Source: DATENM01 sp045807725
Lineage (GTDB): Bacteria; Acidobacteriota; Blastocatellia; UBA7656
DNA: 64,000 nt
Assembly (NCBI GenBank): GCA_045807725.1
Contig: JBJMGV010000017.1
Location: 23,160 to 87,159, forward strand
Direction: 5' to 3'
Shown here: positions 19,199-28,248 of the stretch, one piece after another
Layout: every line of letters begins with the position of its first letter
How positions within the stretch are numbered: position 1 is the first letter of the stretch
Program-made: the position numbers and the translations under genes
The notes under the pieces: model-generated
What the model was told of the DNA's origin: nothing
The model's database searches: none
What the model saw: only the letters and a program-made list of their open reading frames with translations

Positions 19199-19393
19199 TC
19201 AATATCGGTCGTAAGAGCCGCCGCCCCGATTGCCGCGCCCGCCGCCACCACCTCGTTCGGCCTTCTTCGCCTCGCGGCACTCCTTACAACGCTTCGGCTC
19301 ACTCATCCCCTTCTGCTGATAGAACTCCTGCTCGCCTTGCGAGAAGTTAAACGACTGCCCGCAGTCTGCACATCGTATGGATTTGTCCGGCAC
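19199..19393 (-). CDS. Small zinc-ribbon protein with Gly/Arg-rich tail
   Basis: 64 residues. The N-terminal treble-clef-like ribbon has CADCGQSF near residues 8-15 and CKECREAKK near 36-44. The spacing and sequence (FSxGEQEFYxxKGxxxPKRC) are those of the probable zinc-ribbon domain found in many small bacterial proteins. The tail is GGGGGRGNRGGGSYDRY, resembling RNA-binding RGG segments. GTG start with GGAGATAAATC upstream. Nucleic-acid binding is inferred. Confidence 0.85.
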   Translation of the reverse strand: MPDKSIRCADCGQSFNFSQGEQEFYQQKGMSEPKRCKECREAKKAERGGGGGRGNRGGGSYDRY

Positions 19394-19464
19394 GATTTAT
19401 CTCCTTTTCTTCGCTCATGTGGTTAAGCGGTAGGGCGGCTCTGGCCCACCCTACCCGCAGTCGG

Positions 19465-19701
19465 CTACCGGCCCGTGTTCGAGTTGTCGGCCCCGCTCCG
19501 GTTGCTGTTACCGTTCCTATTCCTGTTCCGGCTTCGGCCTGTATTGGTGTTGGTCGTGTTGCCAGTCGTCGTGTCGCTGGAGGTAGAGGTGGTGCCCCCT
19601 CCGGTACTCGGAGTCTGCGACTTGTTGCGGTGACAGGCTCCGAATGCGATTGCTAAGCACAGGATAAGTGTGAGTAACAGCGCCGTGAACATCTTTCGCA
19701 T
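19465..19701 (-). CDS. Small Asn/Thr-rich lipoprotein
   Basis: 78 residues from ATG 19701, which has GGGAG eight bases upstream; a TTG five codons earlier lacks a site. MRKMFTALLLTLILCLAIAFGAC is a lipoprotein signal with a probable lipobox AFGAC (quoted up to 20 residues elsewhere). The mature part is low-complexity Ser/Thr/Asn/Gly/Arg repeats (NTNTGRSRNRNRNGNSNRSG). No function can be assigned. Confidence 0.65.
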   Translation of the reverse strand: MRKMFTALLLTLILCLAIAFGACHRNKSQTPSTGGGTTSTSSDTTTGNTTNTNTGRSRNRNRNGNSNRSGADNSNTGR

Positions 19702-19716
19702 AGTCTCTTCTCCCAA

Positions 19717-20458
19717 TTGCTTTTGACCTCTTGTCAGGTAAGTACCTAGCAGATTTCACAAGCGGTGATGGATTTACTTTAGAGGCCGCAAACGGAAAGC
19801 ACAAGTGTTTAGTGTTTGTGTCCCTTCAGTTGTCACGAGGCAGGCTAATCAAGCGGCTGTGGATTGACGCCCTGCGCCCTCGCCGGCTTCAGTACAGTTA
19901 CGTGCAAAATGGTAGAGTTCGATGTGGCTCAAAGGCGCGCAAAACATTGGGAGCAGAACGCGAGCACAACAACCACTTATCGAATCTACAAAATCACTTT
20001 CAACAAAGCTGTTTATTCTTCGAGCGAACTTTCAGTCCGCACGAATGTGCGGATGGAGTGAAAACTCCCGAATTTCATTCGCATTAGCTTTCAGTCCGCA
20101 GTGACGCCTGCGGACTCTTCAACCTATGCACTTTCACTGCATAGTGGTTGAGTCATTTCAGATTGTCCTCCTCAGGTTGGTCACAAAATTCGGCGCGAGA
20201 GGGCGGGGTCACGAGCCATCTGAAAAAGCTTCGGATGTGAGCGGCGGCAGCGCGTTCCTATGCGCTTCACACTCAATAGGGGACTGTCAGCGGTCAAAAA
20301 TTTCTCTGCCGGTCACGGATCGTAAACGAATTGTCTGTTAGCCAGGCAGGCCTGAAGCTGGCAACAGGAAGTTCTTAAAAAGTCAGATAGGTTAGCTGCC
20401 GGATATCTTAATCCGGCTGTTTGTTCTGCACGTCCGGCAGGCACCCGGTGATTGCGTA
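19717..20458. other. Gene-free junction with sequence remnants
   Basis: A 742-bp stretch without a convincing gene. It contains a 45-nt sequence (19953-19997) whose diverged copy is at 35641-35685. It also has two copies of CTTTCAGTCCGCA, each followed by a short palindrome (20028-20053 and 20088-20117). Short frames here (for example 19864-20061) show no domain. It marks the left edge of the lower-GC island. Confidence 0.6.
19953..19997 (+). repeat. Left copy of the 45-nt sequence flanking the island
   Basis: Shares 37 of 45 positions with 35641-35685, including the blocks GCGAGCACAAC and TTATCGAATCTA. Both copies are in the same orientation, and the kinase/CHAT cluster lies between them. 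In one frame both encode a similar peptide (ASTT..YRIYK), so they could be vestiges of a coding sequence rather than recombination sites. Confidence 0.65.
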
Positions 20459-21703
20459 TTATTCACGTGAATTTCCCGCAGCCCGATGAAAGTGAATATC
20501 TTGAGTTGCTTTGTCCTTCCAATGGGTCACTACCTTGCTTGCGACTGCCTCCTTTGCCGCGTTGATCTCGCTTTCCACCAACTTTTTTATGTTGCTGATG
20601 GATTCTTGAGTCCACTGCTCTTCCGCCGTGTGGATCAGCATCTGCACGCGTTCGTTAAAATACAGTTCATGGTTTGTTTTTTGATTCAGATCCGAAATAC
20701 GTCTGCGCTGCTCAAGAATCATTGTGTATTCTTCCGCTTCCAGAACACTATCGTATGGCCCATAACTTCCCAGGAGCTTCATCAGCACGGGGGTACACTC
20801 CAGCACAAGGATGAGGAAGGAGATAAAGATTTTGGCGTACCATGCAGACTGGTTCTCTCTCGCCAAGTCGTTCATCACTTTGAAGCGCTCCAGAAAACCA
20901 ACCGCAGCTTTTTTCTTATCGATTAGCTGCTCGACTTCTTTTTTGCGGTCTGCAAGTAATTTCTCAATTTCTTGTTTGTTTTCGTCAATGAGGGTCGAGG
21001 TTTGAGCAGTGAATTCATCCAAATGCGCCTGGCTTTGCGCAAACTGTAGCTTTAACTGTTTAGCCACCGGGCCGTCGCCGTGTCGATAAGTCCCGCCCGT
21101 GCCTTCCAATTCATGGTTGAATTGTTGCTGAAGTTGATTGCGCCGCTCTTCCTTTTTAGCAATCTCATTTCGAAGGCGTTGGTTTTCCGTTTCAAATTGC
21201 TTTACCTTGTCTTGATCTTGTAGCGCCTCATTGCGCATTTTACCCGCCTCTTTTTCCTGGTGCTCGTCAATTTCATATTGAATTTCCGGCGCGAAGTATT
21301 TCAATTCCAGCGGCGTGCTGATCACCAGCGATATCATGACGGCCAGCAGAATTCGCGGAGACGCCTTGAGCGCCTCGTTGAACCACAATCTGACCTTGCT
21401 CCATAGCGGCAGGTCTGAATCAATGAGCCGCTTGCGGATGGTTGAAATGATGAAGCGGTCAATCGTGAATATAAACGCTCCCCATAACAGGCCGATGGGC
21501 ACGGCTAGCCAGGCCGAGTTGAACCCGATGTAAAGAGCATAACCACCCGAAAGCGCCGCAAAAACGGCGGTCAAACAGATGAAGATTCCGATCATCACGT
21601 ACTTGGTTTTCTCGGAAGCACATGTGTCAAGCGTCTTCAGATCGGCTCCCGAACAGACGAGAGCATATTGTACAAAGTTAGTGACTTTATCCTTGAGTTT
21701 CAT
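20459..21703 (-). CDS. DUF4407 membrane protein
   Basis: 414 residues, a match to the DUF4407 pattern. Two closely spaced N-terminal membrane helices (about 36-85, with WGAFIFTIDRFIIST between and after) are followed by a third (about 120-137, RILLAVMISLVISTPLELKY). A long coiled coil follows (about 145-265, many Glu/Lys/Gln), then a fourth helix (about 285-305) and a cytoplasmic tail. The domain has no known biochemical activity. Its start lies 6 bp after the kinase-like gene at 21710-22792, so the two form an operon. It is probably the membrane sensor or anchor of the island. Confidence 0.88.
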   Translation of the reverse strand: MKLKDKVTNFVQYALVCSGADLKTLDTCASEKTKYVMIGIFICLTAVFAALSGGYALYIGFNSAWLAVPIGLLWGAFIFTIDRFIISTIRKRLIDSDLPLWSKVRLWFNEALKASPRILLAVMISLVISTPLELKYFAPEIQYEIDEHQEKEAGKMRNEALQDQDKVKQFETENQRLRNEIAKKEERRNQLQQQFNHELEGTGGTYRHGDGPVAKQLKLQFAQSQAHLDEFTAQTSTLIDENKQEIEKLLADRKKEVEQLIDKKKAAVGFLERFKVMNDLARENQSAWYAKIFISFLILVLECTPVLMKLLGSYGPYDSVLEAEEYTMILEQRRRISDLNQKTNHELYFNERVQMLIHTAEEQWTQESISNIKKLVESEINAAKEAVASKVVTHWKDKATQDIHFHRAAGNSRE

Positions 21704-21709
21704 GGGCCT

Positions 21710-22792
21710 TTACCTTCGCGGCGGTTTCTCGAACCTCTGCCGTTTCAATGCAACATGAGAGGCTTTGTCGAGCCTGATGAGATTGGCCTGATTCAAACGG
21801 ACAAAAGCAGGCCGGTCTTTGATGGGAATGGGGTCGGGTTTGATTGCCGGTTCACTGCCCCTGGCGCTCAACCAATCTGACGGCGCGGGGCAATCCTCAA
21901 AGCGGGTGGCGGCCAGCGTCTGTTCAAACATGCGGAAGACCGGCGGGAACTGCGCGTTCAGGCTCTCTTTGATTGCCGTCAAGCAAGGCCCGCAGCGGTT
22001 GTAGAGTTCGTCCTGATCGCAGACCGCTTCGCCCCCGGTCAGTGGAACCCCTGAGTCTATGGACAGGATTTCCGCATTCAGTAGAGCCAGGCTGAAGCGG
22101 TCTGCCCAGACCCTCCAGGTATTTCGTGCGTCCGCCGTCCCGCGAACTTTTACGAAAGGAGCGATGTAGCCGGGGTCGCCATGCCGCAGGTGCTCAGGCA
22201 TCGGCAGGGCGGGATGGAACATCGCATCCCAATCAATCAAGTGAACGTCGCCGGCCTGCACGTCTACATAGATGTTCGTACTCGATAACGCGCGATGAGC
22301 GATGTCCTGACTCTCCAGCCACATGACTTTTTCGCTCAGGCTGCGAACGAGCCGGAGGCGCTGCTTCCTGGGCAAATGTAGTCTGCCTTCACTGATGGCG
22401 CAGGCGAGTTCATTCCATCGTAGGCCGCGCACCGCAGGCATCAGTATCGCCTGGTCTATCCAGGTTGATAAATTCAAGTCATCGCGCGCGTGACTTGAAA
22501 GGCTGGCTGGATTCAACACCTTCCGCAAGTATCCCGCTTCAAAGCCCGGTCGGTGCGGGATCAATGATTTAATTGAATTTCGATGTTTTGTTGCAGCGGC
22601 TCCGTTCGTCAAAAACTTTTTGATCGCCCAAAGCTGATCGTTCGAATCTTTCAAATAGTAGACCTCGGTTCGTTCACTCTTGAGGGCGACTGGCGTATCC
22701 GGCCATTCCGTGACGGATAGGGGCAGCAGGTCAATCCCTTCAAGGGCAATCAACGTCCCGCCCCGGAGCCATTCTTTGATCGGGTCAGTCAT
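21710..22792 (-). CDS. Protein-kinase-like protein, probable pseudokinase
   Basis: 360 residues with a eukaryotic-type kinase fold. A nucleotide-binding-lobe strand with paired lysines (LWAIKKF, K58/K59) and a catalytic-loop equivalent HRALSSTNI (166-174) are visible. A metal-loop equivalent LIDWD (185-189) and an activation-segment end GDPGYIAPF (205-213) follow. The catalytic Asp of the usual HRD/HGD motif is Ala (A168), and the APE glutamate is Phe. Asn173 and Asp187 remain. It may bind nucleotide without phosphotransfer. It is co-transcribed with DUF4407. An ECF-like promoter motif lies 175 bp upstream (22967-22995). Confidence 0.78.
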   Translation of the reverse strand: MTDPIKEWLRGGTLIALEGIDLLPLSVTEWPDTPVALKSERTEVYYLKDSNDQLWAIKKFLTNGAAATKHRNSIKSLIPHRPGFEAGYLRKVLNPASLSSHARDDLNLSTWIDQAILMPAVRGLRWNELACAISEGRLHLPRKQRLRLVRSLSEKVMWLESQDIAHRALSSTNIYVDVQAGDVHLIDWDAMFHPALPMPEHLRHGDPGYIAPFVKVRGTADARNTWRVWADRFSLALLNAEILSIDSGVPLTGGEAVCDQDELYNRCGPCLTAIKESLNAQFPPVFRMFEQTLAATRFEDCPAPSDWLSARGSEPAIKPDPIPIKDRPAFVRLNQANLIRLDKASHVALKRQRFEKPPRR

Positions 22793-22966
22793 GAATCCTT
22801 AAACTTCCCTTCGCTCTGATGGTCAGCCAAACGGTCAAGCCCATCAATGAACCGGTAAGCAGGGCCGTTGCTCTGCCCGCTAGACGCCGGCCACAAAGCA
22901 AAATTGTATTCGCGCAGGAGGTGATGCCAGGCTTTCGTTCAATTGACCAGATTAGCCCTTCACGCC

Positions 22967-22995
22967 ATTAGTGATATTTCGCGCTGTAACATTTC
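22967..22995 (-). promoter_or_regulatory. ECF-type promoter-like motif upstream of the kinase/DUF4407 operon
   Basis: Read on the minus strand: CAAGAAATGTT, then TCACTAAT, with 16 nt between GAAAT and TCACTAAT. It shares CNWGAAATNTT and KCACTHAT with three other sites in the island (23088, 28221, 29501). I see no gene in the rest of the 376-bp gap 22793-23168. Confidence 0.5.
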
Positions 22996-23087
22996 TTGCT
23001 TCACGAAAATTCAGCGCCGAATCATGTTTTTGTAGCGCCGGAGTCACACGCTGGCCTGGCCCGGATCAAAATTCCTGGTCGTGCCAT

Positions 23088-23116
23088 GAAATCTTCCGCC
23101 CTTAACCGTCACTCAT
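23088..23116 (+). promoter_or_regulatory. ECF-type promoter-like motif upstream of the 62-aa repeat protein gene
   Basis: CATGAAATCTT ... TCACTCAT, with 16 nt between GAAAT (23088-23092) and TCACTCAT (23109-23116). The last base is 52 bp before the ATG at 23169. Its upstream half, TGAAATCTTC, is identical to that at 29500-29509. Confidence 0.55.
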
Positions 23117-23168
23117 GGTCTGTGTGATGGTTCAATGACATTCAATCAAATCTAAAAGGAGCAAGGCT

Positions 23169-23357
23169 ATGACAACCGATAAGGCAGAAACCCGAAAGCA
23201 AGAAATGGAAGAAGCCAAGCGCGATGGCACCCTGAAGGAGGCGCGCAGCGCTGTGGCGGGGAATCTCGAAAATGCAGATGCCCCGCGCGATGGCACTCTG
23301 AAAGAGTCGCGAGCTGTTGATGATGGCCAGTCCGTTCAGCCCGACCGAAGCATCTGA
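23169..23357 (+). CDS. Small charged protein with duplicated RDGTLKE(A/S)R motif
   Basis: 62 residues, highly charged, no Cys, no hydrophobic core, probably disordered. It contains two copies of RDGTLKE(A/S)R (residues 18-26 and 40-48) about 22 residues apart. A strong ribosome site (AAAAGGAGCAAGGCT) precedes the ATG, and a promoter-like motif shared with the CHAT and anti-sigma genes lies upstream. This makes a real gene likely despite its size. No family recognised. The duplicated motif could be a docking or cleavage site for the island's proteases; this is speculation. Confidence 0.65.
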   Translation: MTTDKAETRKQEMEEAKRDGTLKEARSAVAGNLENADAPRDGTLKESRAVDDGQSVQPDRSI

Positions 23358-23530
23358 AACCCTGCCTGAACGGCTAGACCGGCGCAGGCGAGTTTAACGC
23401 CAATCGTCTTCCGCGCACCGCGCAATGGCGGCGTTTAAGGACTCCGCCGATTCGCTAACCAATCGACCGTTCAACGCGGCAGGATGAGTTTTGGATTGAT
23501 ATGCCTGACCGCCCGCCAACAGTCCTGTTT

Positions 23531-23601
23531 GACAGGGGTAGTGACTACACATTGGCAATTTCCGTGGGGAAATTCCAATGTGACCCAAGGGTCCCCCTGT
23601 C
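23531..23601. other. Long two-part hairpin in the gap before the TPR-CHAT gene
   Basis: Outer arms GACAGGGG (23531-23538) and CCCCTGTC (23594-23601). Inner arms CACATTGG (23548-23555) and CCAATGTG (23575-23582), extended by AATTTCC/GGAAATT. It lies in the 602-bp gap 23358-23959, in which I find no gene. It could be a terminator of the 62-aa gene or a regulatory fold. Confidence 0.6.
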
Positions 23602-23959
23602 AGATAGGGCTGTTGGCCTCAAACTTTCTTTTCAGGCAAGCGGCCCACCCGGTTATTTTCGGGCTTGATAAGTCTCCCACCTCTGGGGCCCGCGCCGGCG
23701 ACCCGGCACATTACCCTCTGTAAAGCCCACCTTCATCGCCATCGCTGATGCAGTTAGCCTATTTTTTACTACATCTCTGTGCGGTTTGTTGCTTTCATCG
23801 ATTTGAACCTTACCAGGGTTCATGGTAATACTAGCCTGCGTTATTGAGTCACCCCAGGTCAGGGAGGGCGAACCATCCAGTTCCATGCGCATATATTCTC
23901 TGGATGCAGCCCTTCTTTAACAGTATCGCTCAAGCCATTTTTTAGTCGAGGGACAGTTC

Positions 23960-26900
23960 ATGGCTTTGCCGAAGAATGGGGGCGTTCCCGCTTTTCCTGC
24001 TCTGAAAATGGGAGTCTACGGCCTTGCCTCGATGTGGCTGGTCCTTCAATTAATGGCAGCCGCGTCGCCCCGGCTTTCAAAGGCGACGCCAACAGAGTCA
24101 CCATCCGCCAGCGGCATAAGAGCGACCGCGCAGAATGTCGATGAACTCCCAGAACTGGCGTTGAATCACCCGGTCAGAGGCGAGATTGGCGCGGGAACCT
24201 CGCGGCTTTACCGAATCCATTTGGACTCGGGCCAGTATATTCATCTGGCTTTAGATGCGGGAAGCGCGAAGCTGGAACTCGTCCTGCTGAGCCCCTCTCG
24301 CGTCAAGGTTCTTCAGATGAGAAGCCGCCACATCTGGCCTACCGCCGTGTCCTTCATCGCTTCGGCGACCGGCCTGCACGCCATCGAAGTCCGTTCATTG
24401 GCCCTTGATGGCAGGTCAGGGGATTATCGGTTGTTAGTTGATAAAATCCGCAAGGCGAGTGCCTTAGATAAACAATCGGTCGCTGCGGAACGGGCATTGA
24501 TCGAGGCCGAAAAATGGCGACAAGAATGGACTGCCGCCTCCTTCGCCAAAGCGAGCAATGAGTATGAAAAGGCGAACCGACATTTGCGAATTGTTGACGA
24601 TCCGCAAGAACTGGCTTATGTGCTGACGCGGATCGCCGATCTTTACTATACCTTGGGACAGAACCAAAAAGCATTTGATTACTACCAGCAGGTGCTGCCG
24701 CTGGTTCGACGGGCCGGTGATCCGCGTCTAGAGGTTGAAGCGCTCAACGCCCTTAGTGGCGCGAGCATTGATGTGGGCAAAAAAGAGTCGGCATTGGCTT
24801 ACGGCAGCCAGGCACAAGCGCTCAGCAAAGCGATCCATTTCGTTCGCGGCGAGGCGCACGCGCTCAATAACCTCGGCGCGTATCAGTCCTATCTGCTTGG
24901 CGAGAAACTCAGCGCGCTTGAACTCTTCAACCAGTCGCTCAACCTGTGGCGGCCATTGGGAGATGAAGCAGGGCAGGCGCAGACATTAATGAATATCGGC
25001 TACACGCATAGCGATCTTGGCGAGATTCAGAAGGCGCTATCAAGTTTTAATCAAGCCCTGCAACTCTGGCAGAAAATGGCCGACGCCCGTGGCGAAGCGC
25101 TGGCCGTGACAGCGATTGGGCTTGGGCAAAGCTCTCTGGGAGAGATGCAACAGGCGCTTGAAAATCACAATAAGGCCGCGCAGCTTTTCAAAGCCATCGG
25201 CGATCACATCGGACAGGCGATAACTCTCAACGGAATGGCTTACATCTATGAGGTCTTCGGAAATAACGACAAGGCCCTGGAGTTATTTAATCAGGCGTTG
25301 CGGCTGTATCGTCTGTCGGGCAGGAAGTCCAGCGAAGCCGTCACCTTGGAACTGATCGGAGAGCTTTATGCAGCGCAGGGCGACAACCAGAGAGCCCTCG
25401 ATTACTTCAAGCAAAATCTCGCCATCGTCAAGACGATCAATAATCGCCGGATGGAAGGCTATACGCTGCTGGGGATCGGCACGGTGCTCGACGCTTCAGG
25501 CGATCAGCACAACGCGGTCGCTTATTACAGGCAGTCCCTTGCAATCAGCGAGAGTCTGCATGATCGGCGTGGCCAGGCCTACGCCCTCAACAGCATCGGC
25601 CATCTTGATGAACGGGCCGGGCGCAGGCCGGAAGCGATGGCGGCTTACCGGCAAGCCGTCGCCCTGACTCGCGCCGTCGAAGATCGCGCCGGCGAAGCTT
25701 TGACCCTGCATAACATGGCCCGCGTCGCCCGTGATGCGGGCAATCTCAAAGAAGCTTACGACCAGAGTCGGATGCTGTTGAACATCACTGAGGGCCTGCG
25801 CACCAACGTCGCCAGCCAGGAGCTTCGCGCCTCTTACTTCGCTTCGGCTCATCAACACTACGAGCTTTGTGTGGATATCCTGATGCAGATGCATCGCCGC
25901 GATCCCCTATCTGGCTATGATGCCGAGGCGCTGGAAGTCAGCGAAAGAGCGCGCGGGCGGAGTCTGCTGGATCTGTTGCAGGAAGGACGCGTGGATATTC
26001 GCCAACACGCCGATCCGGTTTTGTTGCAGCGCGAGCGTGAGCTAAGGCAGTTGCTGAATGCCAAAGCCGAGCGTCAGATCGCCTTGCTCAGCCACAATCA
26101 CACGGAAGAACAGGCGGCGGCCATGAAAGATGAGATCGCCGACCTCAACTTTGCGTATGAAGAGGCGCTGACCCAAATCCGAGCTAACAGCCCTCACTAT
26201 GCCGCGCTGACCCAGCCGAGCAACTTTCGCTTTTCTGATCTGCAACAAACGCTCAATGAGGATGTGTTGTTGCTTGAGTACATGCTGGGCGACGAGCGCA
26301 GTTATTTGTGGGCGGTTTCTTCGCGTTCAATCGCCTCCTATGAATTGCCCGGACGCGCCAAGATCGAGGCCGCTGCCAAAGCGATGTATCGTTGCTTAAC
26401 CACGTTCAATCGGGTTCCCAAGCGAGAAGGGGCGCAGTCGATGCGCTTGTACCAGCAGCAACAGGAGGTGAATTACTCGCAGATTGCCGCAGAATTAAGC
26501 CAGGTTTTGCTGGCTCCAGCCGCTCCCTGGCTGACGAAGAAACGCTTGCTTGTGGTTGCCGACGGGGCGCTCCAGTATGTTCCCTTTGCGGCGCTGCCCG
26601 AGCCCGTTCAAGCCAGGCCCGGCCAAAGCGCCGCGCCGCCGTTAATCCTCCATCATGAAATTATCAGTCTGCCGTCGCTATCCGTGTTGAGCGTCCTCCG
26701 CAAGGAAATCAACGGACGCCGCGAGGCCACGAAGACTCTGGCTATCTTGGCGGATCCGGTCTACGAAAAGGATGACCCACGCGTCAACTCAACTGGCGCA
26801 GCGGGCCGCAACCCTTCAGCGACGCGGCCTGGGAAGAATCCTGATCGTCCCATCAACCCGGGGTTGCAGACTAGCCGAGGTCAGGAGGATGCAGAAGCCG

Positions 26901-27484
26901 GCTTGCGTTTTCAACGTCTGCCTTTTGCTTGGCAGGAGGCGACTATGATTTCAAGACTCGTGCCCGCGCAAGAGCGCAAGCTCGTCCTTGGTTTCGAAGC
27001 CAATCTCGCCACCGCCAGCAGCGAAGAATTGGGGCAGTTTCGCATCATCCATTTTGTCACGCATGGACTGATTTATGGTCCCTATCCACAGCTTTACGGC
27101 ATTGTCTTGTCACTGGTAGATAAAGATGGCCATTCCCAAGATGGCTACTTGCGCCTAAACGAAATCTATAATCTTAAGCTGCCCGTCGATCTGGTTGTGC
27201 TGAGCGCGTGTCAGACCGCGCTGGGAAAAGAGATTCAAGGTGAGGGATTGATTGGCCTGACGCGCGGTTTCATGTATGCGGGTGCCGCGCGCATCGTCGC
27301 CAGTCTCTGGAATATCGATGATCGCGCCTCATCGGAGTTGATGAAGTTATTTTATGAGTTCCTGCTTAATCAGCACATGTCGCCATCGACGGCTTTGCAG
27401 GCTGCGCAGGTCGCGATGTGGAAAGACCCGCGTTGGCGATTCCCATATTTTTGGGCAGGCTTTGTTTTGCAAGGCGAATGGTGA
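23960..27484 (+). CDS. TPR-CHAT protease, probably exported
   Basis: 1174 residues. An N-terminal hydrophobic segment (about 17-36) looks like a signal or anchor. A beta-rich PPC-like domain follows (about 45-160: HPVRGEIGAGTSRLYRIHL). At least ten tetratricopeptide repeats (about 195-620) come next, then a helical linker and a C-terminal CHAT caspase-like domain (about 755-1174). The catalytic dyad is intact: His1035 in HFVTHG and Cys1084 in LSACQT. CHAT domains are cysteine peptidases of the caspase/separase clan, and the TPR part usually senses a trigger or binds the substrate. The gene precedes a sigma factor and an anti-sigma-like gene on the same strand, so the anti-sigma protein is a candidate substrate. 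ATG 23960 follows AGGGA. An upstream frame extension was not found. Confidence 0.9.
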   Translation: MALPKNGGVPAFPALKMGVYGLASMWLVLQLMAAASPRLSKATPTESPSASGIRATAQNVDELPELALNHPVRGEIGAGTSRLYRIHLDSGQYIHLALDAGSAKLELVLLSPSRVKVLQMRSRHIWPTAVSFIASATGLHAIEVRSLALDGRSGDYRLLVDKIRKASALDKQSVAAERALIEAEKWRQEWTAASFAKASNEYEKANRHLRIVDDPQELAYVLTRIADLYYTLGQNQKAFDYYQQVLPLVRRAGDPRLEVEALNALSGASIDVGKKESALAYGSQAQALSKAIHFVRGEAHALNNLGAYQSYLLGEKLSALELFNQSLNLWRPLGDEAGQAQTLMNIGYTHSDLGEIQKALSSFNQALQLWQKMADARGEALAVTAIGLGQSSLGEMQQALENHNKAAQLFKAIGDHIGQAITLNGMAYIYEVFGNNDKALELFNQALRLYRLSGRKSSEAVTLELIGELYAAQGDNQRALDYFKQNLAIVKTINNRRMEGYTLLGIGTVLDASGDQHNAVAYYRQSLAISESLHDRRGQAYALNSIGHLDERAGRRPEAMAAYRQAVALTRAVEDRAGEALTLHNMARVARDAGNLKEAYDQSRMLLNITEGLRTNVASQELRASYFASAHQHYELCVDILMQMHRRDPLSGYDAEALEVSERARGRSLLDLLQEGRVDIRQHADPVLLQRERELRQLLNAKAERQIALLSHNHTEEQAAAMKDEIADLNFAYEEALTQIRANSPHYAALTQPSNFRFSDLQQTLNEDVLLLEYMLGDERSYLWAVSSRSIASYELPGRAKIEAAAKAMYRCLTTFNRVPKREGAQSMRLYQQQQEVNYSQIAAELSQVLLAPAAPWLTKKRLLVVADGALQYVPFAALPEPVQARPGQSAAPPLILHHEIISLPSLSVLSVLRKEINGRREATKTLAILADPVYEKDDPRVNSTGAAGRNPSATRPGKNPDRPINPGLQTSRGQEDAEAGLRFQRLPFAWQEATMISRLVPAQERKLVLGFEANLATASSEELGQFRIIHFVTHGLIYGPYPQLYGIVLSLVDKDGHSQDGYLRLNEIYNLKLPVDLVVLSACQTALGKEIQGEGLIGLTRGFMYAGAARIVASLWNIDDRASSELMKLFYEFLLNQHMSPSTALQAAQVAMWKDPRWRFPYFWAGFVLQGEW

Positions 27485-27663
27485 TGAATTGCCGTCGGCT
27501 GAATCGCCGGCGGGAAGACATGGGGAATGGGAAAACCCATCTTGTCCGGGTTTCGTCCCGCTGGTCAGGATGGAAATTAAACCGGCATACGCAGGTTGCT
27601 CCTCAGGAATGAAAAATAATCTCCGCAGCAACGTGAAATACTTTGACAACGCTGAAGCCCCAA

Positions 27664-28221
27664 ATGAAAGCTGACCCTTCAAACATGGACATAAACGAGG
27701 AAGTCTTTGAAAAGATGCTCGCGCGTCTCGAGCCCGATCTTGGCGATACGACAGCAAGATACAAACAATTGCGTCTCAAGCTCATTAAATTCTTCCAGTG
27801 GAAGCGTTGTCATGATGCAGAAATTCTGGCCGATGAAACGATTGCTCGCACCATCAAGAATCTCATCAAAGGAGACGCCATTCAGGCCGACAATCCCTAT
27901 GTCTATGTGTTTGGAATTGCCAGGCATGTCTATAATGAATTTGTCAGGAAGGAGATTAAGGGAAGGACCTTGCTGGCGAATTTCCCCCAGCCGGCGGGCG
28001 AGCCGGCGGAATCCGCAGACTGTCGAATCGAGTGCCTGCTCAAGCTTCCTCCGAACAAATTGCAGCTCCTTCAGGAATACTTCCTGGACGAGAAGAGCAG
28101 CCAGCAGTTAGCGGAAGAACTCAACACCACACTGAATGGGTTGCGGCTACAGATATACCGACTAAAGAGAGAATTGGACTCCTGCTATGAAGATTGTCGC
28201 AAGAAATTATCGAAAGGCTAG
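27664..28221 (+). CDS. ECF-like sigma-70 family factor
   Basis: 185 residues from ATG 27664; the Met at 27685 is an alternative, and neither has a clear ribosome site. An N-terminal sigma-2-like region contains HDAEILADETIARTIKNL and NPYVYVFGIARHVYNEFVR, the helix that recognises the -10 element. A sigma-4-like helix-turn-helix (LQEYFLDEKSSQQLAEELNTT, given in part; LNGLRLQIYRLKREL) ends the protein. It is divergent from classical ECF groups but keeps the architecture. It lies between TPR-CHAT and an anti-sigma-like gene. The four GAAAT/CACT sites in this island are its likely targets. Confidence 0.82.
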   Translation: MKADPSNMDINEEVFEKMLARLEPDLGDTTARYKQLRLKLIKFFQWKRCHDAEILADETIARTIKNLIKGDAIQADNPYVYVFGIARHVYNEFVRKEIKGRTLLANFPQPAGEPAESADCRIECLLKLPPNKLQLLQEYFLDEKSSQQLAEELNTTLNGLRLQIYRLKRELDSCYEDCRKKLSKG

Positions 28222-28248
28222 AAATTTTTTTGGATTATTTTCACTTAT
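28221..28248 (+). promoter_or_regulatory. ECF-type promoter-like motif before the anti-sigma-like gene
   Basis: CTAGAAATTTT ... TCACTTAT, with 15 nt between GAAAT (28221-28225) and TCACTTAT (28241-28248), one shorter than the other three sites. GAAAT begins at the last base of the sigma stop codon. The 164-bp gap is AT-rich. Confidence 0.45.

Noticed and set aside
19864..20061. Short frames in the gap at the left island edge
   Set aside because: They carry the 45-nt flanking sequence and repeat units. There is no start site or domain.
27643..27663. TTG start for the sigma factor
   Set aside because: There is no ribosome site, and seven extra residues add nothing to the fold. ATG 27664 is preferred, with 27685 as an alternative.
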